A stretch of DNA of 64,000 bases from DATHXC01 sp035459965. GTDB lineage: Bacteria; Pseudomonadota; Gammaproteobacteria; Burkholderiales; Methylophilaceae. The stretch lies in assembly GCA_035459965.1 (NCBI GenBank), contig DATHXC010000008.1, positions 62,001 to 126,000 of the forward strand, written 5' to 3'. Within the stretch, counting starts at the first letter, position 1. The number at the start of each line of letters is the position of its first letter. The position numbers were made by a program, and so were the translations under genes. Under the pieces are notes generated by a model, which was given only the letters and a program-made list of their open reading frames with translations, was not told the origin of the DNA and searched no databases. Below, one piece after another: positions 1 to 8,901 of this stretch.

Positions 1-872
1 CAATTCGCTACGTAAATTTTTTGATTGATGGCATCAAAGCTTATGCCCTCAGGCACTTCACCTACCTTTATTTTTGTGATCGCTTTATTTGCACTAACAT
101 CAATCACAGAAACACTATCATCCTGAGTATTAGTGACATAGGCATATTTGCCATTTGAGCTTACAGTTACACAGTAGGGATGATCACCCACTTTTATAGT
201 ATCTGTAAGGTGAGTAGAAGTATTAATGACAGAAAGCGTATTGCTTTGTACATTTACCGCATAAAGTGCAGAGCCATCCTGATTCAACGCTAAACCGAAG
301 GGATGCTTACCAACATTGATACGAGTGCTGATGGTCAACGCTGCTGTATCTATCACTGCAATATCGTTGCTATCGCGATTGGCTACATAAAGGGTCTTCC
401 CATCAGGGCTGACTGCCATTCCGGCAGGGGCTTTACCCACGGAAATTTCACGCTGATCTAACAAGTTTGCGGTGCTGATTGCTAATACGCGGTCGTCATA
501 CCAGTCGGCCACATACAACACTTTACTGTCAGGCGATAGAGCCAGGCCAACGGGTGAGCCGTTAATAACAAGTTCCTCAATCACCTGATTGGTAATGCTA
601 TCAATAACCGAGATGCTTTTTCCGTCTACATTGGAGATGTAAACGCGATTGAGCATTACTGACACCGCAATACCAACAGGCGCTTTTCCTACGGGGATTG
701 TTGCAATGACCTTGCTGCTCTCTGCATCAATCACTGATACATCGTTGCTGGCTTGGTTGGTGATGTATGCGTAAGTCGCTGCTTGGCAGCAAAATGAAGC
801 TGATGCACCTGCAAGGAAAACAGCAATAATTACACAAAGCTTATTTGAAGAGTATTTCAAAAGTGATTTCAA
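1..872 (-). CDS. Exported YVTN/YncE-type beta-propeller protein (partial)
   Basis: About 290 N-terminal residues are visible and the C-terminus is cut by the left edge of the window. A hydrophobic, signal-peptide-like segment (VIIAVFLAGASA) is followed by repeated blades, each carrying a YVTN/YVAN-type strand, a SVID/AVID-type strand and a VGxxPxG turn. At least six blades are seen. Such propellers are usually periplasmic or surface proteins, and the function of most is unknown. The start is the TTG at 870-872, because no ATG or GTG occurs in frame before the upstream TAA near 942-944. No Shine-Dalgarno sequence is obvious, so the start is uncertain. It is divergent from rppH, with a 208-base gap. 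The family call is secure and the role is unknown. Confidence 0.8.
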   Translation of the reverse strand, partial: MKSLLKYSSNKLCVIIAVFLAGASASFCCQAATYAYITNQASNDVSVIDAESSKVIATIPVGKAPVGIAVSVMLNRVYISNVDGKSISVIDSITNQVIEELVINGSPVGLALSPDSKVLYVADWYDDRVLAISTANLLDQREISVGKAPAGMAVSPDGKTLYVANRDSNDIAVIDTAALTISTRINVGKHPFGLALNQDGSALYAVNVQSNTLSVINTSTHLTDTIKVGDHPYCVTVSSNGKYAYVTNTQDDSVSVIDVSANKAITKIKVGEVPEGISFDAINQKIYVAN

Positions 873-1080
873 GTTGATCGTAAGAGGGTGGAAAACGCTT
901 GATTGGCATTTGCGGTTGACGTTGCAGTATAAGGCCTTGAATTAAATAGCGTCAATATTGCTTACTACAGAAGCGGCTTAATCTGTGTGCTGAAAACTGA
1001 TTTTAATGCTTGTGAATACATTGCTTTCAATCCACGTCGAAGTGTGAAAAAATTACACTAAATTATTAGGGTTTTTTGTC

Positions 1081-1614
1081 ATGATAGACCGCGATGGATA
1101 TCGACCAAATGTTGGCATTATTTTATGTAATGGCAATAATCAGGTATTTTGGGGTAAGCGCATCCGCGAACATTCCTGGCAGTTTCCACAGGGTGGCATC
1201 AAGCAGGGCGAGAGCCCGGAAGAGGCCATGTATCGGGAGCTGATGGAGGAGGTCGGCTTGCGCCCTGACCATGTCAAGATATTGGGACGTACCCGAGACT
1301 GGTTACGCTACGATGTGCCTAATAACTGGATTAAACGAGAATGGCGCGGTAGCTACAAAGGCCAGAAGCAGATTTGGTTCCTGTTGCGCATGGTAGGCCG
1401 TGATTGTGACGTATCTTTACGTGCCAGCACCCATCCTGAGTTTGACGCATGGCGCTGGAGCGAGTACTGGGTGCCGATGGATAATGTGATTGAGTTCAAA
1501 CGAGATGTATATCGCTTGGCACTTAATGAACTATCCAGCCACCTTAGTGGAGACAGGCACAATCATGGACGGCGCAATCAAGAGTCGTCAGTCGTTACTC
1601 CGCAAGCCACGTAA
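1081..1614 (+). CDS. rppH: RNA pyrophosphohydrolase RppH
   Basis: A 177-residue Nudix hydrolase of the RppH type, which removes pyrophosphate from the 5' end of mRNAs and so starts RNase E-dependent decay. The Nudix box is complete at residues 38-60: Gly38, Glu44, Arg52-Glu53, then Glu56-Glu57. The N-terminus (MIDRDGYRPNVGIILCN) and the QFPQGGI segment are typical of RppH rather than of mutator Nudix enzymes. Length matches the family (about 160-190). The tail after about residue 160 is polar and variable, as in homologues. It is convergent with psd, whose stop lies 30 bases downstream inside a shared inverted repeat. Confidence 0.95.
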   Translation: MIDRDGYRPNVGIILCNGNNQVFWGKRIREHSWQFPQGGIKQGESPEEAMYRELMEEVGLRPDHVKILGRTRDWLRYDVPNNWIKREWRGSYKGQKQIWFLLRMVGRDCDVSLRASTHPEFDAWRWSEYWVPMDNVIEFKRDVYRLALNELSSHLSGDRHNHGRRNQESSVVTPQAT

Positions 1615-1623
1615 TTGTTCCTG

Positions 1624-1656
1624 ATGACTATCTGACAGCTACTGTCAGATAGTCAT
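1624..1656. terminator. Perfect 15-bp inverted repeat between rppH and psd
   Basis: ATGACTATCTGACAG (1624-1638) is followed by a 3-base loop and its exact reverse complement (1642-1656). It lies where two convergent genes end and includes the psd stop codon. Neither strand has a clear T tract after it, so it may be a bidirectional transcription barrier or an RNA 3'-end stabiliser rather than a classical intrinsic terminator. Confidence 0.55.
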
Positions 1657-2493
1657 TCCAAGCGCTTCACCGAGCCGAATACTTTTTGTCGGCGTCCATT
1701 CCTGATTGAATTGCAGGGTATTTTTCGGGAATAACAGGACCACGGTCGATCCCAGTAAAAATCTTCCCATTTCCTCACCCTGTCTTAATTCGATATTTTG
1801 ATCTGAATAAGTCCATTCACGCACATGTTTGCTACGCGGTGGGTTAACCACTCCATGCCAAACAGTGGCCATGCTACCAACAATAGTGGCGCCAACTAGC
1901 ACCATCACAAAAGTGCCATGTACTTTTGACTCGAACTCACAAACTACTCGTTCGTTACGCGCAAATAGGCCGGGAACGTCTTGAGCCGTTGCAGGGTTAA
2001 CCGAAAACAGGGTGCCAGGAACATATTTCATGCTAATTAAGCGGCCATCGCAGGGCATGTGAATGCGATGATAATCCTTAGGGCTGAGATACAAAGTGGC
2101 AAAGCTGCCATCGTTGAATTTTGCAGCGAAGGCTTTTTCACCAGCAAGCAAAGCGTTTGTTGAGTAACTATGACCTTTGGCCTGAAAAATCTGGTCTGAT
2201 CTTATCTCGCCAAATTGACTGATAGCGCCGTCTACCGGACAAATAAATTCAGATTTGGAAATGGTTCTGGCATCAGGCCTTAAGGCGCGGGTAAAGAAGT
2301 CATTAAAGGATTGGTAATCACTAATATCCGGCTGAGCTGCCTCTTCCATATTCACTTTATAGCGTCCGACAAACCAACGGATGACGGCAGTGGTTAGGCT
2401 TCCTGCCTTGGCTGATGCAAACTTTCCAGCAAGTGTGGTGATTGCATGTTTAGGTAGCAGATATTGTAGCGATACAGCAAGACAGTTTGACAC
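1645..2493 (-). CDS. psd: Phosphatidylserine decarboxylase proenzyme
   Basis: A 282-residue membrane-associated enzyme that converts phosphatidylserine to phosphatidylethanolamine. The self-cleavage motif LGST is at residues 247-250. Cleavage before Ser249 would give the beta chain and an alpha chain with an N-terminal pyruvoyl group. Length matches proteobacterial Psd. The start is a GTG at 2491-2493, giving the usual family N-terminus (SNCLAVSLQYLLPKHA). The ATG 4 bases upstream is in another frame. It lies downstream of ilvC on the same strand, separated from it by a strong terminator, so it probably has its own promoter. Confidence 0.95.
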   Translation of the reverse strand: MSNCLAVSLQYLLPKHAITTLAGKFASAKAGSLTTAVIRWFVGRYKVNMEEAAQPDISDYQSFNDFFTRALRPDARTISKSEFICPVDGAISQFGEIRSDQIFQAKGHSYSTNALLAGEKAFAAKFNDGSFATLYLSPKDYHRIHMPCDGRLISMKYVPGTLFSVNPATAQDVPGLFARNERVVCEFESKVHGTFVMVLVGATIVGSMATVWHGVVNPPRSKHVREWTYSDQNIELRQGEEMGRFLLGSTVVLLFPKNTLQFNQEWTPTKSIRLGEALGMTI

Positions 2494-2550
2494 GCATGGG
2501 CCTTAAGTAATGTGGTGTTGGGATTATAACGTTACTGCAAGAGATTTAAG

Positions 2551-2587
2551 TAAAAGGGGCAAGACGTTTAACGTCTTGCCCCTTTTA
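2551..2587 (-). terminator. Intrinsic terminator of the ilvBHC operon
   Basis: The 18-base arms TAAAAGGGGCAAGACGTT (2551-2568) and AACGTCTTGCCCCTTTTA (2570-2587) are perfectly complementary. Read on the minus strand the GC-rich stem ends in TTTTACTT. It lies 52 bases after the ilvC stop. The A/T-rich ends make it plausible in both directions, but the nearest gene it serves is ilvC. Confidence 0.85.
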
Positions 2588-2638
2588 TTATCTAATAACG
2601 AATTATTGTTATTAGATATTACTATTAATTCCTAAATG

Positions 2639-3655
2639 TTAATTCTTGGACTGATCAACCAGCTTGTTTTTGGCAATCCAAGGCATCATTGAGCGTAGCT
2701 TGCTACCAACCTGTTCGATCGGATGCGCTGCATTCAAGCGACGGCGTGCAGTCATCTCAGGGTAGTTGGTACGACCTTCCAGGATGAATTTCTTGGCGTA
2801 TTCGCCGTTCTGGATGTTAGCCAAGGCTTCTTTCATCGCCCAGCGGGATTCGTCGTTAATGACTTTGGGCCCAGTCACATATTCGCCGTATTCTGCATTG
2901 TTCGAGATAGAGTAGTTCATGTTGGCGATGCCGCCTTCGTACATCAGGTCAACAATCAGCTTCAGCTCATGCAAGCACTCAAAGTAGGCCATTTCTGGCG
3001 CGTAGCCAGCTTCAACCAGGGTTTCAAAACCAGCTTTTACCAGTTCAACAGCGCCACCACAGAGCACAGCCTGTTCGCCGAACAAGTCAGTTTCAGTTTC
3101 TTCACGGAAGTCAGTTTCAATCACGCCACCCTTGGTGCCGCCATTGGCTGCAGCATATGACAGGGCAATGTCTTTGGCTTTGCCGGATGCATCCTGGTAA
3201 ACCGCGATCAATGAAGGTACGCCACCGCCTTTGAGGTATTCTGAACGCACTGTATGGCCTGGGCCTTTAGGGGCGATCATGATGACGTCCAGATCCTTGC
3301 GTGGCACGATCTGGTTGTAATGAATGTTGAAGCCGTGAGCGAAAGCCAGTGCTGCGCCTTTTTTCAGGTTAGGCGCTACTTCTGCTTCAAAGATCTGTGC
3401 CATGTTTTCATCTGGCAACAGAATCATGACAACGTCAGCACCCTTAACTGCCTTTGAAATTTCTTCCACATTGTGCCCGGCTTTTTCAGCCTTGGCCCAT
3501 GAGCTACCCTCTTTACGGATACCGACAGTGACCTTAACGCCAGAGTCTTTAAGGTTTTGTGCGTGGGCATGGCCTTGTGAACCATAGCCAACGATGGTGA
3601 CCTTGAGTTTTTTGATGATGGATAAGTCAGCGTCTTTGTCGTAATAAACTTTCAT
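2639..3655 (-). CDS. ilvC: Ketol-acid reductoisomerase (class I)
   Basis: 338 residues, the length of the short class I enzymes. It isomerises and reduces acetolactate or acetohydroxybutyrate with NADPH in valine, leucine and isoleucine synthesis. The Rossmann motif GYGSQGHAHAQN begins near residue 23. The Mg-binding segment with DFREETETDLFGEQ and the C-terminal region ending MMPWI are intact. It is the third gene of ilvB-ilvH-ilvC, starting 30 bases after ilvH, and is followed by an intrinsic terminator. Confidence 0.97.
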   Translation of the reverse strand: MKVYYDKDADLSIIKKLKVTIVGYGSQGHAHAQNLKDSGVKVTVGIRKEGSSWAKAEKAGHNVEEISKAVKGADVVMILLPDENMAQIFEAEVAPNLKKGAALAFAHGFNIHYNQIVPRKDLDVIMIAPKGPGHTVRSEYLKGGGVPSLIAVYQDASGKAKDIALSYAAANGGTKGGVIETDFREETETDLFGEQAVLCGGAVELVKAGFETLVEAGYAPEMAYFECLHELKLIVDLMYEGGIANMNYSISNNAEYGEYVTGPKVINDESRWAMKEALANIQNGEYAKKFILEGRTNYPEMTARRRLNAAHPIEQVGSKLRSMMPWIAKNKLVDQSKN

Positions 3656-3685
3656 TTTCTACCTTTCAATACAAACTATATGTAA

Positions 3686-4177
3686 TTAAATTTTTAAAAT
3701 TCTATCGCCGCGGCCTATACCAGAAGCACCGGTACGCACTGTTTCCAGAATCACTGTGTTATCCAGTGCTTCCAGAAAAGCATCCAGCTTGGAACCATCG
3801 CCAGTAAGCTCGATGGTATAGCTGCCATCGGCGACATCAATAATGCGGCCACGGAAAATATCGCACATACGCTTCATTTCATCACGCAGTGCGCCTGTGG
3901 CTTTTACCTTGACCAGCATGAGTTCGCGTTCGATATAGCGCCCGTCATTCAGGTCCAACACTTTTACGACATCTACCAGCTTGTTGAGCTGTTTGATGAT
4001 TTGCTCGATCACTTCATCCGATCCGGAGGTGACGATGGTCATACGTGACAGGGTGGCGTCCTCGGTAGGGGCCACTGTCAGGGATTCAATATTGTAGGCG
4101 CGAGCAGAGAAGAGGCCAGCAACCCGTGACAGCGCGCCGGCTTCGTTTTCCATGAGCAGAGAGATAATGTGCTTCAT
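3686..4177 (-). CDS. ilvH: Acetolactate synthase small (regulatory) subunit
   Basis: 163 residues with an N-terminal ACT domain (MKHIISLLMENEAGALSRV, glycine-rich turn) and the conserved C-terminal regulatory half. It binds valine and gives feedback control to the IlvB/IlvI-type catalytic subunit. Only one base separates the end of the large-subunit gene from this ATG, and a GAGGAG Shine-Dalgarno lies inside the end of the upstream gene, so translation is probably coupled. The symbol ilvN is used for the same role in some organisms; the length fits IlvH better. Confidence 0.95.
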   Translation of the reverse strand: MKHIISLLMENEAGALSRVAGLFSARAYNIESLTVAPTEDATLSRMTIVTSGSDEVIEQIIKQLNKLVDVVKVLDLNDGRYIERELMLVKVKATGALRDEMKRMCDIFRGRIIDVADGSYTIELTGDGSKLDAFLEALDNTVILETVRTGASGIGRGDRILKI

Positions 4178-4178
4178 A

Positions 4179-5921
4179 TTACAACTCCTCTGCCAAGATC
4201 ATTTCAGACAACCCTTTACCATTCGGAATCATCGGGAATACGTTTTCCTTCTGGTCGGTTTGGAAATCCATGAAAACAAAGCGCTCTTTAAGTTGCGGAC
4301 TAAATGCTTCCTTCAATGCGGATTCCACATCTGATGGCTTGGTGATCTGCATACCAACATGGCCGTATGACTCAGCCAACTTCACAAAGTCTGGCAGGCT
4401 TTCCATATAGGATTCTGAGTAACGGTTGCCATAGAAGAACTCTTGCCACTGGCGAACCATGCCCAGATAGCGGTTATTCAGCAAGATCACTTTGATAGGC
4501 AAATGAAACTGTTTGCAGGTGGAAAGCTCCTGTATGTTCATCTGGATACTGCCTTCACCAGTGATACAGGCAACCTGTGCATCCGGGAATGCGAGTTGCG
4601 CACCCATAGCATATGGCAAACCTACACCCATGGTGCCTAAGCCACCGGAGTTGAGCCAGCGACGTGGTTTGTCGAACTTGTAGTATTGCGCAGCCCACAT
4701 CTGGTGCTGCCCAACGTCAGACGTCACAAAGGCATCACCCTTGGTAACTTCCCAAAGCTTCTCAACCACGTACTGTGGCTTGATAATATCGCTGCTACGG
4801 TCATAGCCCAGGCAGTTCTTGCCACGCCAGGCTTCAATCTGTGCCCACCAAGCCTTGAGTGCAGTTGCATCGGGCTTGGTTTTTTCAGCATCCAGCAATT
4901 CATTCATCTCTGCCAATACCGATTGGACATGTCCGACAATAGGCACATCCACCTTAACGCGCTTGGAGATGGAAGATGGGTCCACATCAATATGCACAAT
5001 CGTACGGTTTTTACTGAAAAAGTGATCAGGATTGCCGATCACGCGGTCATCAAAGCGTGCGCCAATCGCAATCAGCACGTCACAGTCCTGCATGGCCATA
5101 TTGGCTTCATAAGTGCCGTGCATGCCCAGCATGCCCAAGTGTTGCTTATCAGTGGCAGGATATCCGCCCAAACCCATCAGGGTGTTCGTGATCGGGAAAC
5201 CAAGTCTGCGTGTCAGTTTGATCAGTTCTTCCGCTGCATCGCCCAGCACAACGCCGCCGCCGGCATAAAGCATAGGTCGCTTGGCACCCAATATCAGGTT
5301 CACAGCCTTTTTGATCTGGCCTGAGTGGCCCTTCAAGATTGGGTTGTAAGAGCGCATTTCTACCGATTTCGGGTATGAAAAATCTGCGTATTGTGCGGTG
5401 ATGTCCTTGGGGATATCCACGACCACAGGGCCGGGACGGCCAGTCGCCGCGATATAAAATGCTTTTTTCATCGTCGCAGCAATATCGCGCACATCTTTCA
5501 CCAGAAAGTTGTGCTTAACACAGGGGCGTGTGATGCCGACCATGTCGACTTCTTGGAAAGCGTCCATGCCGATAGCCGGGGTAGGGACCTGGCCGCTGAT
5601 CACCACCATGGGGATAGAGTCCATATAGGCAGTCGCAATGCCGGTAACCGCATTGGTGGCGCCTGGGCCGGATGTGACTAATGCGACGCCGACAGCGCCG
5701 GTAGCGCGTGAGTAGGCATCAGCCGCATGCACAGCCGCTTGCTCATGACGCACCAGGACGTGCTTGAACTGGTCCTGGCTGAAAAGCGCGTCGTAGATAT
5801 TGAGAACTGCACCGCCGGGATAACCGAAAACGAACTTGACGTTTTCTTCCTGTAAGCAGCGGATTAGAATCTCTGCCCCCGTTATTTGTGCAGCCGGGGT
5901 TTTTGTATTGGCATCATCCAT
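4179..5921 (-). CDS. ilvB: Acetolactate synthase large (catalytic) subunit
   Basis: 580 residues in the three-domain thiamine-diphosphate fold. It condenses pyruvate with pyruvate or 2-ketobutyrate. The catalytic glutamate is Glu60 in VLVRHEQAAVHAADAYSRA. The ThDP/Mg motif starts at GEGSIQMNIQEL and ends with LLNN about 30 residues later. It could equally be named ilvI; the pairing with an IlvH-type subunit is clear from the next gene. It is the first gene of the operon. The 169-base leader region upstream shows no obvious leader peptide rich in branched-chain codons, so attenuation is not supported by the sequence. Confidence 0.96.
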   Translation of the reverse strand: MDDANTKTPAAQITGAEILIRCLQEENVKFVFGYPGGAVLNIYDALFSQDQFKHVLVRHEQAAVHAADAYSRATGAVGVALVTSGPGATNAVTGIATAYMDSIPMVVISGQVPTPAIGMDAFQEVDMVGITRPCVKHNFLVKDVRDIAATMKKAFYIAATGRPGPVVVDIPKDITAQYADFSYPKSVEMRSYNPILKGHSGQIKKAVNLILGAKRPMLYAGGGVVLGDAAEELIKLTRRLGFPITNTLMGLGGYPATDKQHLGMLGMHGTYEANMAMQDCDVLIAIGARFDDRVIGNPDHFFSKNRTIVHIDVDPSSISKRVKVDVPIVGHVQSVLAEMNELLDAEKTKPDATALKAWWAQIEAWRGKNCLGYDRSSDIIKPQYVVEKLWEVTKGDAFVTSDVGQHQMWAAQYYKFDKPRRWLNSGGLGTMGVGLPYAMGAQLAFPDAQVACITGEGSIQMNIQELSTCKQFHLPIKVILLNNRYLGMVRQWQEFFYGNRYSESYMESLPDFVKLAESYGHVGMQITKPSDVESALKEAFSPQLKERFVFMDFQTDQKENVFPMIPNGKGLSEMILAEEL

Positions 5922-6090
5922 AAATCTTGCTTGTTTTTACTGAGAATTGGGGAACCCAGAACAGTAACCGTTTGGCGCGTTTTGGTCAAGAATGTATGTG
6001 GCTAAAACGCATTGATTCCTAAAATAATTCTGTGCTAAAAGCTAATTTAGACAGGGTGATATTGGGCTTAGTAAGAGCTAAGTTGAGGGT

Positions 6091-7896
6091 CTACTCTAGC
6101 GGCGGGGCGACTTTAATCAGCTCCTCTATGGTGGTCAGGCCGGCAGCAATTTTTTCCGCGCCATTGATCATTAATGGCTGCATGCCTTCCTTATAAGCGT
6201 ACTCCCGGAGCTTTGCCAGATCGGTATCCGGCTGAATGAGTTTTTTCATCGCATTGCTGACGGTGAACATCTCATAGATGCCGCTACGACCGCGATAACC
6301 CGTATTGCGGCAATCCAGGCAACCCACAGGTACGTATTTCTGCTTGGGCTTAGGCATCTTCCAGTTTCCGACCAGATTATCCCATTCTGATTGCTCGATA
6401 GGCGCTGCCTTTTTACAGCTTGGGCAAAGCGTACGCACCAGTCGCTGTGCCATTACCCCCAATACCGTGGATTGAATCAGGTAAGACGGTACGCCCAAAT
6501 CTAACAGGCGGGTGATGGCAGATGGCGCATCATTGGTATGTAGCGTGGATAACACAAGATGGCCCGTCAGCGCAGCCTGAATCGCCATGTCGGCAGCTTC
6601 TACGTCACGGATTTCGCCTACCATAATGATGTCCGGGTCTTGCCGTAGCAGGGTGCGTATGCCATCAGCGAATGAGAGGCCGATATTCTGTTGCACCTGC
6701 ATCTGGTTGAAGGCAGGCTCGATCATTTCGATCGGTTCTTCGATTGTGCATACGTTGACTTCTGAGGTCGCAAGTTGCTTGAGTGTGGAGTACAGCGTAG
6801 TCGTTTTACCGGAGCCAGTTGGGCCGGTCACCAGGATAATGCCATTGGGGTGGCTGGTCCATTGTTGCCAGATGGCTGCCTGCTCGGGCGCAAAGCCCAG
6901 CTCGATAAAATTCTTGACCAGGATATCCGGCGTGAATACCCGCATTACCAATTTCTCGCCAAACGCAGTCGGCATGGTGGAAAGCCGTAACTCAACCTCC
7001 GAACCTTCGGTGGTCACAGTCTTGATGCGGCCATCCTGCGGGCGGCGCTTCTCTACCATGTCCATGCGCCCCAGCAGCTTGATCCGGCTGGTGATGGCAT
7101 TCATGATGTTGGACGGTAATTGATAAACCTGATGCAGGACGCCATCAATACGGAAGCGCATCAGGCCAAAGCCACGACGTGGTTCCAGGTGGATGTCACT
7201 GGCGCGCTGCTCAAAAGCGTATTTGAATATCCAGTCTACGATATTGACCACATGCTGTTCGTTGGCATCCAGGTTTTTGTCCTTGCCCAGTTCAACCAGT
7301 TGTTCCAGGTTCTGTACACCCACAATCTGCCCGGCTTTGGCAGTATTCGCCAGGTTCATGGAGTTGGCGAGGTTGTAGATCTCCGGCAGGTAGCGGTTGA
7401 TTTCAAGTGGGTTGGCGACGACCAGCTTGATTTTTAGCTTTAGGATGCGTTCAAGGTCAGGTACCCATTCGTTGTAGAAAGGATCCGCCGTGGCAATAGT
7501 GGCCTCTGTCGAGCTGACTTTCACCGGCATAATTTTGAGGCGCTCGGCATAGCCCTTGGAAACGATCTGCGTGATCGAACCGAACTCAAGCTTAAGCGGA
7601 TCTATGTGGTAATACTCCAACCCGGCCCGCGTTGCCAGCCACTGGGTAAGGCCTTCAACGGATAGTGGTTTGTTGGGAGGCGTGAGGTTCTTCCATTTTT
7701 GTTCGCCAATCACCACCAGCGGGTGCAGGTTAGAGCTATCCATCTTGCGGTCTTTGTACAATTGTTCCGCCTGCTTTTTGTCCACCATATTGTCGGTGAC
7801 CAGCATGCGCAAAACATCGCCCAGTGTGAGGCGGCCTTGTACTGCCGGAGGCATGGATAGGGGCTTGCTCATATGAAGTGCCTGTTCATTCTGCAT
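6091..7896 (-). CDS. GspE/PulE/PilB-family secretion or pilus assembly ATPase
   Basis: 601 residues. An N-terminal MshEN/T2SE-N-like region (about 20-170) precedes the ATPase core: Walker A GPTGSGKT at 358-365, Walker B with DPDIIMVGEIRD near 420-431, and a His box (STLHTND) near 450. A zinc-binding pair of Cys motifs is present (Cys491, Cys494, Cys526, Cys529). The enzyme powers pilus extension or type II secretion from the cytoplasmic face. No pilin, PilC/GspF or prepilin peptidase gene is next to it, so the machine it serves cannot be named here. An internal ATG at residue 9 is an alternative start. Confidence 0.93.
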   Translation of the reverse strand: MQNEQALHMSKPLSMPPAVQGRLTLGDVLRMLVTDNMVDKKQAEQLYKDRKMDSSNLHPLVVIGEQKWKNLTPPNKPLSVEGLTQWLATRAGLEYYHIDPLKLEFGSITQIVSKGYAERLKIMPVKVSSTEATIATADPFYNEWVPDLERILKLKIKLVVANPLEINRYLPEIYNLANSMNLANTAKAGQIVGVQNLEQLVELGKDKNLDANEQHVVNIVDWIFKYAFEQRASDIHLEPRRGFGLMRFRIDGVLHQVYQLPSNIMNAITSRIKLLGRMDMVEKRRPQDGRIKTVTTEGSEVELRLSTMPTAFGEKLVMRVFTPDILVKNFIELGFAPEQAAIWQQWTSHPNGIILVTGPTGSGKTTTLYSTLKQLATSEVNVCTIEEPIEMIEPAFNQMQVQQNIGLSFADGIRTLLRQDPDIIMVGEIRDVEAADMAIQAALTGHLVLSTLHTNDAPSAITRLLDLGVPSYLIQSTVLGVMAQRLVRTLCPSCKKAAPIEQSEWDNLVGNWKMPKPKQKYVPVGCLDCRNTGYRGRSGIYEMFTVSNAMKKLIQPDTDLAKLREYAYKEGMQPLMINGAEKIAAGLTTIEELIKVAPPLE

Positions 7897-7979
7897 CCTT
7901 TAAGGATATTTTCCCTATTATGTTTGATAATGCAGCCTGTAAACAAGGCTTAACGCAACTTTAGGTGTGGTGTTGAAAA

Positions 7980-8867
7980 TTAAAAGCGCATAGAAAGATC
8001 GATAGCTTGTATATGCTTGGTGAGGCCGCCGATGGAAATTCTGTCCACACCTGTTAGTGCAATCTCTCGTACGTTGTCCAAGCTGATCCCGCCTGAAGCC
8101 TCCAAGACTGCACGACTGGCATTGAGCTGGACTGCCTCCCGCAAAAGCTCGATGCTGAAGTTATCCAGCAAAATAAGCCTGGCACCTGCATCAATTGCGG
8201 TCGCGAGTTGCTCCAGTGTTTCAACCTCAATCTGGATGCTGACCTTTGCGTCAATATCACTAGCTGCTTGTAACACCGCGCCAATACTGCCTGCTGCGGC
8301 AATATGGTTTTCCTTGATCAGTATCCCGTCATACAAACCCAGGCGCTGGTTCAGTCCGCCACCTACCGTAACAGCATATTTCTGTGCGAGCCGCATGCTA
8401 GGAATGGTCTTACGTGTATCCATGATGCGAGCCGAAGTGCCAGCCACCGCATCCACGAATTGCTTGGTCACGGTGGCCGTGGCGGAGAGTGCCTGCAGGA
8501 AGTTAAGTGCACAGCGCTCAGCCGTGAGCAGGGCACGGGCATTGCCGCTAATCTCGCATAACACCTGGCCTGGGCTTACTTTGTCACCCTCGTTGATTTT
8601 CCAGGTTATCTCGCTGCCGGGTGCAATCTGCTCAAAACAGGCTTCTACCCAAGGGATGCCGCAGATCACTGCACGCTCACGACAAATGATCGTGGCCTTG
8701 ACTATTTTTTCTGCCGGTACCAGTAATGCGGTTAGGTCTCCGTTGCCAATGTCTTCAGCAATGGCGCCAGCAACATTGACTCTAATGGCTTCTTGAAGAG
8801 CTGGGGGTAAATCTGTTGGGTGGTTTTTGAGTAAGGTGGAATTCATCATTTGCATTATAATGTACAT
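7980..8867 (-). CDS. nadC: Quinolinate phosphoribosyltransferase (decarboxylating)
   Basis: 295 residues as drawn. It makes nicotinate mononucleotide from quinolinate and PRPP in de novo NAD synthesis. Family motifs are present: GDLTALL near the start, TRKTIPSMR, the KENHI segment and the C-terminal ISIGGLTKH phosphate-binding turn. The start is ambiguous: ATGs at 8867, 8855, 8849 and 8846 are all in frame and none has a good Shine-Dalgarno. The protein beginning MNSTLL (8846, 288 residues) fits usual family length best. It is divergent from the glutathione S-transferase gene. Confidence 0.95.
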   Translation of the reverse strand: MYIIMQMMNSTLLKNHPTDLPPALQEAIRVNVAGAIAEDIGNGDLTALLVPAEKIVKATIICRERAVICGIPWVEACFEQIAPGSEITWKINEGDKVSPGQVLCEISGNARALLTAERCALNFLQALSATATVTKQFVDAVAGTSARIMDTRKTIPSMRLAQKYAVTVGGGLNQRLGLYDGILIKENHIAAAGSIGAVLQAASDIDAKVSIQIEVETLEQLATAIDAGARLILLDNFSIELLREAVQLNASRAVLEASGGISLDNVREIALTGVDRISIGGLTKHIQAIDLSMRF

Positions 8868-8901
8868 TGAAAATCATAATTAATTTAACCAAGCCCACCC
8901 T

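Noticed and set aside
2723..3160. 145-residue open frame opposite ilvC
   Set aside because: Antisense shadow of a highly conserved gene.
5922..6090. Leader-peptide attenuator before ilvB
   Set aside because: No short ORF rich in Leu, Val or Ile codons and no terminator/antiterminator pair was seen.
8017..8796. 259-residue open frame opposite nadC
   Set aside because: It is a mirror of nadC codon usage on the other strand; nadC carries all family motifs.
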